From positions 50,186,690 through 50,250,689 of the forward strand of contig CM034236.1 of NCBI GenBank assembly GCA_019916065.1: a DNA stretch of 64,000 nt, given 5' to 3'. Positions 25,553 to 37,142 of the stretch are shown piece by piece (within the stretch, counting starts at the first letter, position 1; each line of letters starts with the position of its first letter). Both the position numbers and the translations under genes were made by a program. The DNA comes from Vitellaria paradoxa. Taxonomy: Eukaryota; Streptophyta; Magnoliopsida; Ericales; Sapotaceae. The notes under the pieces are model-generated. The model was given only the letters and a program-made list of their open reading frames with translations. It had not been told where the DNA came from and did not search any database.

Positions 25553-25873
25553 TATTACATGTGAAGTTTGATTTAAATAAAAGTAAAAGCATACTTTTAT
25601 ATTTTATGATTTTTTATTTGTATGCGTTAGAGTTCCTTATAGTTATAAAAGAAATGCTTAGGGTTACATTCATTAAAATTTTGTAACATTTTTTTCCATC
25701 ATAGTGAAACAGACACCGCAACACTCCGTAAATGTAGACTAAACAATTAGTGTAAGTCAGAATCACATAAATCTCTAGGTCTCATTATTTTCTTATTTAT
25801 GATTGCTTTTTATTCTTGTTTGTCTTCGATTGTGTGCATGTGCTTGTGAGTTTGAGCGTAAGGATCCCTAACA
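25553..25873 (+). repeat. copia left LTR
   Basis: Aligns throughout with 27568-27884: both have tgtgaagtttgatttaaa(t/c)aaaag near the start and tcttcgattgtgtgcatgtg near the end, followed by ga-gatcc-(t/c)aaca. The first bases (tattacatg versus tgttaaatg) are diverged, so the 5' TG dinucleotide is lost here. Confidence 0.9.
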
Positions 25874-25875
25874 AT

Positions 25876-25887
25876 TGGTATTAGAGC
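25876..25887 (+). other. copia primer-binding site
   Basis: tggtattagagc directly follows the left LTR. It is one base from the usual copia site tggtatcagagc, which is complementary to the 3' end of initiator methionine tRNA. Confidence 0.85.
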
Positions 25888-25916
25888 TCCGAGTTAGGAG
25901 ATCAAGGGTTTACACA

Positions 25917-26690
25917 ATGGCTGAAGACAAATACAAGATCGAGAAGTTCAATGGTACGAACTATGTTTTTTGAAAGATGCAGATGAAAGATATTTTGTAA
26001 CGAAAGGATTTATATATTTCAATTAGCGAGAAAAAGCCAAAAAGCATAACACAAAAAAATTAGAATATTTTGGATCACAAAGCTTTGGGGACTATGTGAT
26101 TGAGTCTCGCACTGTCAATTGCGTCGAATATTGCCAAAGAAAATAATACAGTAGATTTGTTCAAAACCCTAGAAAAGATATATGGGAAATCTTTTATGGT
26201 GAACAAGATATATCTTATGAAAAAAATTGTTTAATTTAAAGATGTCTAAAAACTCCATTGTTGCTGAACATCTGAATGAATTTAATACAGTCACGTATCA
26301 GTTAGAAACTGTGGATATTAATTTTGATGATGAAATTAGAACTCTTATTCTATTATTGTGCTTGGCAGAAAATTGGAATGGACTTGTCATGACAGTTAGT
26401 AATTCCTCTAGATCTGCAAAAATAAAATTAGAGAATGTTACTGGATTGATTTTAGGAGTAAAGGCTAAGAGGAGAGCATCAGGTGAGGATATTGCTTTGG
26501 GTTCAACACGATATACGGAGAAAAAAGTTAAGTCTGTAAATAGGGGAGACAATAAGGGCAAGCGAAGAGGAAATTTTAAAAATAGGGGTAAAAGTAAATC
26601 TTGTGGTAGAGATGTGAAACCTGAGGGTTATTAGAATTGTGGTCAGATGAGCCACTTGAAGCGAGATTGTAAAACACCGTAAAAAAAGAA
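25917..26690 (+). pseudogene. copia gag remnant
   Basis: The ATG at 25917 opens MAEDKYKIEKFNGTNYVF, the typical copia gag N-terminus, followed by stops within the next 150 bases. A clean stretch from about 26227 to 26634 encodes the middle of gag (a UBN2-type region with MSKNSIVAEHLNEFN and a basic tail). The CCHC zinc knuckle is at about 26629-26672, but its first cysteine codon has become tyrosine and the following codon a stop (GY*NCGQMSHLKRDC). It cannot make a functional capsid protein. Confidence 0.85.
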
Positions 26691-26789
26691 GCAAAACGGG
26701 AATAACAAATGGTAAGAATACCGTCAATATTACAGATGAGTCAGATAATAATCAAGCTTTGAAGGAAAAAGGAGCAATAACTGATAAAA

Positions 26790-27500
26790 AGAAGAATTAT
26801 ATAGCCAAAGTTCCATATGCCTCAGTAGTAGGCAGCTTGATGTATGCTATGGTTAGCACGAGGTGTGACATTGCTCATGCAGTGAGAGTTGTTAGTAGGT
26901 TCATGGCAAATCTAGGCAAGTAGCATTAGAAGGCAGTCAAGTGGATTTTGCAATCTTTGAAAGGTACTTCTAATTTGGTTTTATGTTTTGAGGGTTTCGA
27001 TATTTGTTTGCAAGGATTTGTGGATTCAGATTTAGCAGGGGATATTGACAGCATAAAGAGTACTACCAGGTATATGTTTACTTAGAGGAGTGTAATAGTC
27101 AGTTAGGTCTCACAATTATAGAAAATAATGATTATTTTAACAACAAAAGTAGAGCATGTTGTGGGCATGGAGGCGTGCAAAGAGATGATATAATTGAGGA
27201 GTCTCTCAAAAGAGTTAGATAAGGAATAAGAAAGTTATAAATTGGTTAAAGATAGTCAGAGTGCGATACATCTGGTGAAGAATGCAGCTTTTCATTCGAA
27301 GACCAGGTATATCGACATAAAGTATCACTTTATTCGCTCTTTGTTGGAGGATGGGCAATTCATTTTGGATAAAATTTACACAAGAAATAATTCGGCAGAG
27401 ATGTTTACGAAGGTGATTGTTGTAGAAAAGCTGAAGGCTTGTTCAGTTCTATGGGTCTTCAAGCGTAAGTGGGAGGCTAAGTGCCGGTGGTTGTTGTGAT
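26790..27500 (+). pseudogene. copia reverse transcriptase/RNase H remnant
   Basis: Contains the conserved end of copia polymerase: YASVVGSLMYAMVSTRCDIA, then VSRFMANLGK, KAVKWILQSLKGTSNL, and the RNase H region with DSDLAGDIDSIKSTTRY, DSQSAIHLVKN, and SKTRYIDIKYHFIRSLLEDG. Several in-frame stops interrupt it (for example after NLGK and after the MFT segment). The catalytic YVDD of reverse transcriptase lies in the deleted part. Confidence 0.85.
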
Positions 27501-27556
27501 TGTTGGTGATGGTTGATCGCTGTTGGCATTTGGAGGGTTGTTTTGAATCAATCTTC

Positions 27557-27567
27557 AAGTGGAAGAT
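27557..27567 (+). other. copia polypurine tract
   Basis: aagtggaagat immediately precedes the right LTR; the usual copia form is close to aagtgggagat. Confidence 0.75.
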
Positions 27568-27884
27568 TGTTAAATGTGAAGTTTGATTTAAACAAAAGTA
27601 AAAGTGTACTTTTACATTTTATGATTTTTTATTTGTATACGCTAGGGTTCCTTACAACTATAAAGGGAACGCCTAGGGTTGCTTCCATTGAGATTTTGTA
27701 ACTCTTTTTCTTCATTATAGTGAAACAACTCAGCACTATGTGGATGTACGATTAAGCAATTAGTTTAAATCAAAAGCACATAAATCTTTGCGTCTTGTTA
27801 TCTCGTTGTTTATGATAATTTTCTATTTTTGTGTCTTCGATTGTGTGCATGTGCTTGTGGGTTTGAGCGTAGAGATCCACAACA
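27568..27884 (+). repeat. copia right LTR
   Basis: Begins tgttaaatgtgaag and ends ccacaaca. It retains the TG...CA ends and aligns with the left LTR over its whole length with many substitutions. Confidence 0.9.
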
Positions 27885-27889
27885 CTTCG
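27885..27889. repeat. copia target-site duplication (right)
   Basis: cttcg, matching 25548-25552. Confidence 0.85.
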
Positions 27890-29027
27890 TTCTTATCTCT
27901 AAGATGCAAATAGATTTGCTTTATGTGGCTGAGATCAAGTGATCCGAGTTCACTGGTCGTCTGATCAAGAGATTCGAGTTCACTGGTCGTCCATGAGCTT
28001 AACGCAATTTCAACTTCATGAAAATACATAAATACGTGGGTTTTGAAGTATTGGAAGTTTAACTAATACTCAATAGCGGAGTTATGAAGAGACAGAGGGC
28101 AAGTGACCCCCCTAATTTTGAACATGAAATTACTAAAATATCCTTGATATTTTAGTTTTATTAAAAAATAAAATTAATTCAAAATTAGAATGTTTTGGCT
28201 TTATTAAAAAATTTAAGGTTAACTCAAAATTTTTTAGTATAAAAGGAATGTATAAGAATTGAACCCAAATATTTTTTGTGAAATAAAATGCATTCTCCTA
28301 CTAAACTATTAAATACTTTCGTACATAACATTAAAAAATATAACATAATAAATTTTATAAATAAGTAGGCTTAACAATAATTATATTTTTTTTAGTAACG
28401 AGATATATTCTTATTAAATTTCAAATTCTCATAAAAAATCAGTTGAACTATTAAACTGTAAAAAGTTTATTCACGAATTTAATATCTAATGATAATTTTA
28501 TATAAAAAGTAACATTATTTCTCCTCTACAATCTCAATATAACTCGTTATTCTCTTTTTAAATATATTCAATGCCCCTGCTAGATGAAATTTCTAGATCT
28601 ACCCCTTCTGGTACTTCTTAGCTTTTATATGAAGTGTAAGCAAAGGCTAGTGTCCAAAGTACGATATGATGAAACTAACGACACCAAAAAGTGAGTGCCC
28701 TCTAGGCATTGTGACGAGGACAAAACTCCGATAGCTAGACAATGGAGTTGGCATCTGTAAACTTCTTTCCTCCATTAATGGTAACATTGCAAAGATAGAA
28801 ACAAAGGCAACCCCCAGTAGTGGGTTGATGGCTTCACTGATAACATGACAACTTACCTGCAGAAACTATAGCATTGGTTAATAATTAATGGGATGCAAAA
28901 ACATGAAACGTTTATACTGATTTGGATGTCAACATCTTCCACTAAAACCCTAATTTTTTTTTTTTTTAACTTTGTCACCCAAATTGCTCGAATTGGAAAC
29001 TTAGAAAAAGAAAAAGTGAGGGAGACC
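27890..29027. other. gene-free stretch with possible hAT-like repeat
   Basis: No gene. A direct repeat of gag(t)ttcactggtcgtc occurs at about 27946 and 27978. From about 28076 (gcggagttatgaagagac...gagggcaag) to about 28610 (ctagatgaaatttctagatc) the ends are loosely inverse, a pattern seen in old small DNA transposons. No target duplication was found. Confidence 0.45.
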
Positions 29028-29362
29028 CACTAGAAGAAATTTTACATTTAATTAGGAACAACATCATTGCCAAAAAGAAAATCTCCCACTAGCTAAAAAT
29101 TAGTCGTGATAATTGTTTTAACTTTTATTTTTTTTTTAGGCTTGCGTCATTCTCTTTTGCGATCAAATATTAACTGTTGTAGCATACAGAGTACCGATTT
29201 TATGACAAAATTACGTGGCCACTCAATCACAAAAGGAGTTGTGGCAAGAAAGTGTCATTTCCCTGCTAAAAGTAGGTCTCAAAACGCAACTTTTGGTGGC
29301 AAAGTATTTGGTTCCTTGGCTAAAGTTTCCGTGGCTAAATTAATCTCAAATTTCTTGTAGTG
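29028..29362. mobile_element. miniature CACTA element
   Basis: Starts CACTAGAAGAAATTT and ends AAATTTCTTGTAGTG. The two are inverse over 15 bp with one mismatch (CACTAgAAG versus CACTAcAAG), and CACTACAAGAAA is the classic plant CACTA terminus. Near the right end, ggctaaa words repeat (29310, 29331), as in subterminal repeats. It is 335 bp and non-coding. The flanking trinucleotides acc and agg do not match, so either the target duplication has decayed or one end is not exact. Confidence 0.7.
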
Positions 29363-32300
29363 AGGGAAAAGCACCTAGAAAAATTAAGGCTTTGTTTGGG
29401 AAAAGCTCTATCTACTCAATTTTTTAATTTTTTTTGAAATAATCAAATTTACTCTCTTATATTTTAAATCTCTTCCAAATCATATCAAGTTAACAAGAAA
29501 CTAAAAAATCAGTTACAAAAAAATTAATTTTTTTTCCCTTTTCAAATAAAATAACTTAACATTTTAGGAGCCGTTTGGTGCCCCAAAATTTTTCAAAAAA
29601 TTTCAAAAGTTTTTAAATTCATCCAATTAAATTTTGTCACGTGTCATTTTTACATCACATCAACACTAACTTTTGAATTTTTTTGACACTTCAAGCGCCT
29701 CCTTACAATCCAATTACCCAAAAAAAAAACTAATTTTTTTTATTTCCAAACTAAGAGCATGTGCAGCAAAATAAGTAAATAAGCACTTTATGTATTTTTG
29801 CTAGCAAATATGAAGAAAACCATCTGCACCAGACTCTCCAAAACCACAGCTATTTTTGCTCCTGCTATAGTAACTCTTTATTTCTGCCGAGTTACTGTTT
29901 ACTAGTTAAACAATTGTTTATTATTTGTTGAAGAAAATAATGGCCTTTATATTGAAGAAGACAATAGACTCCAATTTTGAAAAATTAATTTTTTAATAGA
30001 CAATTGGTAAAATGCCTAGTATTGGTGTAGTTTGAAAAAGAAAAGGTACTAGTTAAACCCAAAATGTGTACTGTTTACTAGATAATTTAGCTATCTATTG
30101 GTGCACTTGTTCTAAGACTAAACTTAGCTAGCCAAGTAGAGATTTTATTGCAGTTTTGACAATGGTGAACCGAAGCCGTGATGCTAACTAACTGGACAAT
30201 GATATTTGGTTCTGCAATGCGAGGGTGATAATCACATTCACTCTAAGGTTTTCTGCAATTTAAACAGTACAGCGATATCATTCCCTATGATCAATTTCTA
30301 TATGTGTTCAAAAAACCAATTGCTTTTCGATCCCTACAATATATCCCTCTCGAATCTGGCTGTATTTTAAGGAAATGAAAAGTTCGTCCACATCAAAAAG
30401 AAAAATGTACATACACAACTACGTGCATGCACGGAATTTTAAGTTCATACATGTAAAAGATTTATTTTTCCTTGTTTTTGACAATGACGTAAATTCAGTT
30501 TTATGCATGAATATAGATGGAATGAATGGAAACAGAGTCTGTTTAATAGGGTAAAATCCGTGTCAGCTCACACCAATCTTATCTTCGACTACTCTTGAAG
30601 CAGTTGCTGAGTAAGGACTCGATATGATTATCTACTCATAATATTCCAGTCTGCATGCGGAGGGAAGTTTATGGGGTCGACCCTAATTTGACCAGACTCT
30701 GATTGATGCTTTTATATAGTTATCGATCTGTCCTTCGCCCCTATTTTGGATGAAGAGGTACCACACTCGTCATTTTTGTAAAGGAGGGTTACAGGTTTAA
30801 GTCAACGAGAGGTGCTGGTCAGCACTGTCCAATCGTGAACTGTACTAAAAATTTTGAATTAAACTTTTTTTTTTATTTTTTATTTTTAGTTTTTGTATTC
30901 TAAACCTTATAAAATCAAGAACAATAACAAAATTGTTTATTTCTTCCTATTTGTTATTCAATTTTACGTAAACAACTTTTTTTTCATTTTTTTTATTTTG
31001 TATTACGTACTACAACAAAATCTAAAACATGATAAATTAGTTATGTTATAAATATTAACCTAGGATTTATGACTTGATTAATCTTTCTGAAGTAAATATA
31101 TTTTCTTTTTATAAATATATAATTTGATAATGATAAATTTGAAATTAGATGCTGAGACGTATCAATACTGATAGGTATTGTGCTAATAGTAAAACTGATA
31201 TGCTATCTGCTGTGGTATTTACAACTATGTGTAGAGCACCACGAAAATAACATTGAAATAAAAAAAATAGTGAGTGAATGAACAAGACGTGTTAGTTTTT
31301 TTAAGAAAAATTTCACTTTGTCCTTCACAGTTAATGGTATGAATTTTTCATTTATTGCAATGTCTCCCTTAATAATTTTCTGTCCTTGAAATTTATCTTT
31401 ATAGAGCAAGGAGGTCATTCCAACTAATAAAAAACTCAAACCTTTAATTGTTAAAAAACAAAAAAAAAATTAAATCTTAAAATAGAATTGGGTAAAGTAT
31501 AAAAACTACCCTCTATGCTTTACCCTCAGTTTCACTTTGATTACAATAGTTTTAATTGCGACAGTCAAATCCCTACATTTTCGATCAAGTAACAATTAGA
31601 TCTCTCTGTGAGTTAACCGTTTCATACTATCGTTAAAGCGATCGAGGGCAAAACTTTTTTTTTGCAAGTTGATTCAATGTTTACCTCCTTGAGGGTTTCA
31701 GAAAGTTGCAATGCAAAAATATATTGCAGGGGCTAAAGTGAAAAAATCGACGGTCTTGATTTTCTTATAATAATCTAATTGTCCTAATTTAATTTAGTCA
31801 AAATTACTTTAAAAATAAAAATAAAAGTTAAAAAATTTGATTAGAACACAATCAATATAAAATATGAAAAATTATATTTCATTGAAATGCAATCAAATCA
31901 AGACCATACATTTTTACACTTCAATCTCTACAGTATATTTTTACACTGAACCCCCTTCTCGATGGCTAAAATCATTGCAGTTATAGGATTTAGGGAACAA
32001 ACATATCTAGACTGTTGATTTTAAATTTAATGGTTCAAATATATTCACCCTTATTTTGAATTAAAATATGATGTGTACATCAAAACTATTGAATTATAGT
32101 TCATAATCAATGTCACACCCTAACATCATAAAAACTATGGCTATGTTTGGTTTGTAAAAAAATTTCAAAAAATTTTATAAATCTCTATTAATTTTATATC
32201 ACATCAATTTTTTTCTTTCATTGCAAGCCTCCTCTTTCGCAATTGTAGGGCGTGCCCATGGCGGATCTCGGGTTCAACGAAGTAGGCCACTTGTCAGACT

Positions 32301-33437
32301 TGGGGAAAAATGTATATTACAAAGCTTTGGGTACAACCCTTGGTCACATTCCAAAAGCCTGTCCTTCAGGGCTTTTTTAAATATGCTGAATTTTATCCAT
32401 TTTGTCTGGGCCCAAACTAGCCTTTTTGACAAGCAATTGGACATATAACTTCCCTTGTTTTCTTAATAGTTTTTTTTCCCCTCAAAATTGTTTTTTTATT
32501 TCATAATTTCATATTATAGAAATTTATACCGCAATAATATACCTTTTTATTGCTAAAGAGTATAATCTTGCTGATTTTTTGCTTTATTAAATTAAGTGAT
32601 AGGCTCTACCATAAATTTTTTTTTGTTTTTATAGATTTTTGTAGTATGCCAATTCCCTTTAATTTGGACAAAAGTTTTATAAAAATAAAGTGACAGGCAT
32701 TTTAGTACCCACAAAAAAAAAAAAAAAAAAAAAATTATCTATAAAAATTTACTGCTACATTGTTTTGGTGCAGAATACGTTATAAAAATTTGGAAGAATA
32801 ATATTTTTTTTCATTGTTTTAATAATTAAGAAACAAAGATGGCATTTAGTTAGACTGGTTTTAATCCATCTTTCCCGTTTGAAGGGTGTGTTCGACAAAT
32901 TTTCCCAAACATGATATTCTTAATTAGCATTTGCCAGGCCCAATTTTCCCACTTAGAATCAGGCGTTTCAGAGGACAAAACGCCTTATTTACACCTAGTT
33001 TACTCAATTTTTTTATGGCCAGGATGGACTTAAATTATCAGTGGTGGGGAATTCTCCAGGATATATATATATATATATATTGAATACTCAATGTTGGGAT
33101 TGGCTCATACTTCTGTGGGTTCGATTAATAGCCACTACAATCGGTAGTCAGGGGTCTCTGGTTTACTAATGTATTAGGCTTGAGCCCATGTTATAACAGT
33201 TAGAATTTTCTAAGAACAATTGTTTGGTGTGTGAATCATTGTAGAGTGTGCGAAATATCTAATGAATACATCAGATAAGCAGAACTAACCAATATTGGTG
33301 AACCTGAGTAAATTTTGTGTGCTTGATCTTAATCTTCTATGAGATTGTGATATATTTTAATCTTAAGTTCTAACACTCAAGATATTCGGTCTAATTTGTG
33401 CCCATCATGACTAATTTCTGAAATTCTGAAATTAATA
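29363..33437. other. gene-free AT-rich stretch
   Basis: No convincing gene. It holds AT-rich repeat blocks that begin with cgtttggtg-like ends (29570-29760; 32140-32230, where ttttatatcacatcaa also occurs), which recur at 34365-34450 and 50840-51000. At about 31490-31760 there is a gggtaaagtataaaaactaccctc segment like a Mutator-type terminal repeat. An AT microsatellite lies at 33061-33080. The open frame at 32221-32448 is not recognisable. Confidence 0.5.
33061..33080. repeat. (AT)n microsatellite
   Basis: Uninterrupted AT dinucleotides. Confidence 0.85.
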
Positions 33438-33500
33438 AGTGAGTAAATCTAACCTTAAAGAGACTAAAAAGGTCTCTACTTCAAAGAATCTTCGGACTTT
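33438..33500 (+). repeat. SINE-like fragment (5' half)
   Basis: The segment accttaaagagactaaaa then aggtctctacttcaaagaatct parallels the 5' part of the longer copy at 33806-33860 (ctttaaagatgtcaaaaa then aggtcactacttcgaatctct). It is a partial, diverged copy lying about 370 bp upstream of the other in the same orientation. Confidence 0.45.
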
Positions 33501-33789
33501 TTTAATGCAAAGAGTTGGTGTAACAATATTTATTTCACAGAATTATTAAAAATTATTTGATTACTATATTTAGAGAATATTTTAGAGAATTGTGGCAAAT
33601 ACACTATTCTTATAATAGGTGTTTGATTTACTAAATTTTATTAAAAGTTACAAAAAGTTGTAAAAATTATCAACTTTTTTTATTTTTTCTAATTAAATTT
33701 TGTCACATGTCACTTTTGCACTAATTTTTTTAATTTTTAATTTTTTTTGGTACCATCCAAAATGAAAACAAAACATAATCTTTGTTTTT

Positions 33790-33990
33790 AGTGATAATAC
33801 AATCTTTTTGGCATCACTCAACTTTAAAGATGTCAAAAAGGTCACTACTTCGAATCTCTTCAAGACCACTGGAGGTTTACCCGATCGTTAATTTTAGGAC
33901 TCCAAGGATTAATCGAGGTACGTGCAAGCTGACCCGAATACCATGAGATATTCAAAAAAAACAAAACAAAAAACAAACAAGCAAAATGGT
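33790..33990 (+). mobile_element. SINE-like element, copy 2
   Basis: Contains a B-box-like cttcgaatctc at about 33848, then gaccactggaggtttacccg, gatcgttaattttagg, cgaggtacgtgcaagctgac, and an A-rich tail starting near 33952. This ordered set of blocks is typical of a widespread dicot SINE. Its 3' half matches 628-746. No clear target duplication was found. Confidence 0.6.
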
Positions 33991-36900
33991 CTACGTACTA
34001 CCAGAGTGTCCAACATGGTTGGTGATAACACTTGCCAGCGATTGAATTACGAGAGGGACACCGGAGTCAGGTCTAATTTGGGACCATCCCAAAAAATAAT
34101 AATAATAATAATCTAATTTGGAAAAAAATATAAAAACAAAAGAGTTAAAATTTTCATGGTTAGTTAGTTTTTTTATTTAAAAAAATTAACTTTTTAACTT
34201 CTAATTAGTTTAACATTTTTATCCTTCATAATTTAAAAAAAATAAAATTTAAAATCTAAGAGAATAAATTAAATTATTAAAAAAGAATTTAAAAAAAAAA
34301 AAAACTGAGTAGCTCCCAAGTTAGGCCTGATTCTCGTCTCACTACTACTAGCACCATTATGGGTCCGTTTGGCTTGTAAAAATTTGTTGAAAATCTTCAA
34401 AAATCTCTATAAATTTCTGTTAATTTTATATCACATCAACTTTTTTCTCTCACTGCACGCATTACGAACTCCCCCCAAACCACAATTTATCTCAATTTAT
34501 CTCATTTTTTCTTACTCCAAACAAACCCTATAATTAAAAATGTTAAATATGAGTATTTATCATCTTCGATACATTTGTAGTTATTGTTAAATCTCATAGA
34601 CATTTTGTTCTTCTTCGTCTGCCATTTTTTATTCTATCTCGGCACTTGGGTGAGAATGGTCCTTGCTGAAATTAATAATTTATTACTTAATTCGTTATTT
34701 TTTTAACACAATTAATCATTATTAGTGACGGATACAAAAATTTAAGTAAAAATGAGTTAATATAAGCTCTTTTTATATTTCACGGAGGTAAGATAAAATT
34801 TGAACTGACGTAAACACCAATGGTAACAACAGAGAACACCTTCACAGTTGAATAAAATTTTCGGTGCAAAAAAAAAAAAAAAAAAATTGAAAAATTGAAA
34901 ATTTCTATTGTTTACAGTCATATTAATTACTAAAATTTAACTCTCATCAAAAAAAGTAGTTGAGTCCTCGTACTATCCCAACCATCATTCAGCTTTGTTA
35001 GGTGGGTCAATTGACAGTGCCTGGTGCAAAGCCCAATCTACCAGTCAGGCCATGTTGGTTCGAGGGAATTGGACGGCGGGGAATAAATAATGCTATGGAT
35101 AATATATAGGATTAGATGAAAAATGAAATTAATTTTTTATATAAGATTATTTTTTTGATGTTTGGTTGATGAGATATAAAGTGGGATAAAAGATGTAATT
35201 TGATATGTGATGTGATGGAAAATAATTTTGAACCTTTAGATTTTGACGGAAAACAAATTCGAATGTGGGATATTAAAAATACCATACCTCCGGTGAGATA
35301 AGTCATCTAACCATTTGAGGGATAACCAAACCGTGAGATCACCGATTAAACAAAAATCAAAACAAATACTTCATATGATGGGTCCCACAAATAACCAAAC
35401 CAGTCCCCCTCTCTCTCATCCAACAAACAAACATGGCCTCAGAGAAAATTAACCCGTGCTTCAATTCACTCTGGAAGTCAATTATATCAACCCTCTGGGT
35501 TTTCAGATTCAGATACTTCATTTTTACCGAGACTTTTTACCACCCAATATTGCATCACAAGCTTCTTATTCCTTATCCTCTGCATGTCTTCCATCGAGAA
35601 TGCTCTACTAATCAAGAATGTGAGTCATTTCCATTCCTGAATGAAAGCATTTCTTCTTATTCGGCTGCATTTTCCTGAGCTTTCCCATCTCAAAGTTACC
35701 TGCGTTCTGGGATTTCTTTTTCCTTTAACTTTTTCAGTTTTGGCCATTTCTAGATTGGAACCGAGCTTGAAAATCGGCAGTTTGGCACTTCTTCAGAGAC
35801 TTGGGTGGGAAGATGGTGATTGAGATTGGAATGCAATTTTTCAGAGGTGTGTTGACATCTTACTGATCAGTTCAGCTCTGTTTTTCCTTGATATTTATAT
35901 TTCATTTCTTGGACTGGTTGCTTTGAGGAAGATGATGACTCTCCGTGTAATATTGCTGCGTGGATTGATAGAGAGAGTCTCTCTGCATGCATAGGACTAA
36001 ATTTAGCATGCCATGTTTTGTGGCATTTTTTAAAACAAAATCCTTCGCTCGGGAGTTCATTTTAAAATGTTTAGAAGGAAAATGGAGTCTTTGCATTTCC
36101 ATTGTGATTTTGAAAATAGGGCTCTTTGATATGTGCAGAGAATCCATAGAACTAAGCGTTCCAACTAGCAAAAAGCTATTATTTCAAAAAGCTAGAATAA
36201 TTTAGCTAGCGTGGGGGCATTTTTGCATTATGACTTTAAGTGGTAGGTTCAACATTAGCTCTCTTTACTGATAATGAACCTATTTGGAGTTAAAAAAAAT
36301 AATATAAAATTTTACAAATCTCTACAAAGATAAATTATAAAATTCAAATTTTTTACTCATTATACAAACTATGAGACACTAATTTTTAAAAATTTATACA
36401 ACTCCAAACTCACTCAATAATGTCAAAACAAGAACGGACCCACATAAATGTAGAGCTAAAAAGGACAACCTTCCTACTTGGGATGTTGATTGCTATATTA
36501 ATTTTTGCACATCAGTTCCTGATGTTGTTAAATTAACGATTTTGATTCAATCAAGATTTATTAATTCAGTCAAACAAAATTTATAAATTTAGTCAAACTT
36601 ATTTTGATTAAATCAAGACCGTTAATTTATACACATCAAGAACTAATGTGCAAAAACTACTGTAACAATAGGCATCGATCCCTTCCTACTCATCTAGAAA
36701 TTGAACTTAGAAGCCTATTGTTTTTTAACTAAATAGAAAAATATATATATCTCAATACTTTGCCCCACAGTTTAAGTGCGATAGTTCTTGTACAACGCGC
36801 ATATACACAAATAGACTATTGTAGATTAAAATAATTTTATTTTTTTCTTAAATTATCTTCACAAATTTTATTATATTAACATAATTATTCTTAAAAAATA

Positions 36901-37142
36901 ATTTTACTACAAAAATATCCCATTTTCTCCCAATTCATCAATTATAAATAACTTTTGTTCTCATTAATTTAAAAATTTAGGTTCACCCCCGCCGGCCTGC
37001 GTTTCAAGTGAAAACTCTCCGGGAGAGTTAGTCACTTCCCAGTCCACCATATCTCAATTATAGGCCCGTTTAGCGCACAAAATCTTAGCAGCTTCGAAAT
37101 TTTGTAAATTTTTGCCTTTTACATCTTCCAACAAACCTCAAG
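33991..37142. other. mostly non-coding; possible leader of the RING gene
   Basis: No gene recognised up to 35400, only AT-rich repeats (34365-34510 begins gtccgtttggcttgtaaaaa; a taa triplet run lies at 34096-34112). From 35400 to 36200 the sequence is less AT-rich and begins with a ctctctct tract. It has plausible splice sites (gtgagt at about 35619, tttttcag at about 35837) but no recognisable protein. It may be an untranslated leader exon and intron for the RING gene at 37143; this is speculative. 36285-36410 is an AT-rich block with inverse ends (tatttggagtt / aactccaaac). Confidence 0.4.

Larger units (their letters stand above)
25553..27884 (+). mobile_element. internally deleted Ty1/copia LTR retrotransposon
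   Basis: A complete insertion of about 2.33 kb: left LTR 25553-25873, primer-binding site 25876-25887, broken gag, remnant of reverse transcriptase/RNase H, polypurine tract 27557-27567, right LTR 27568-27884. It is flanked by the 5-bp target duplication cttcg. A full copia element is about 5 kb; protease, integrase and most of reverse transcriptase are missing between about 26690 and 26790, where gag passes almost directly into the C-terminal polymerase region. Many in-frame stops and visible LTR differences show that it is old and inactive. Confidence 0.95.

Noticed and set aside
31490..31990. Non-autonomous Mutator-like element
   Set aside because: The left end resembles a MULE terminus, but I could not find a convincing inverse end or a target duplication.
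35433..35678. 81-codon frame with a good start context
   Set aside because: No recognisable protein. The CT-rich surroundings fit a leader better; kept only as a possible untranslated exon of the RING gene.
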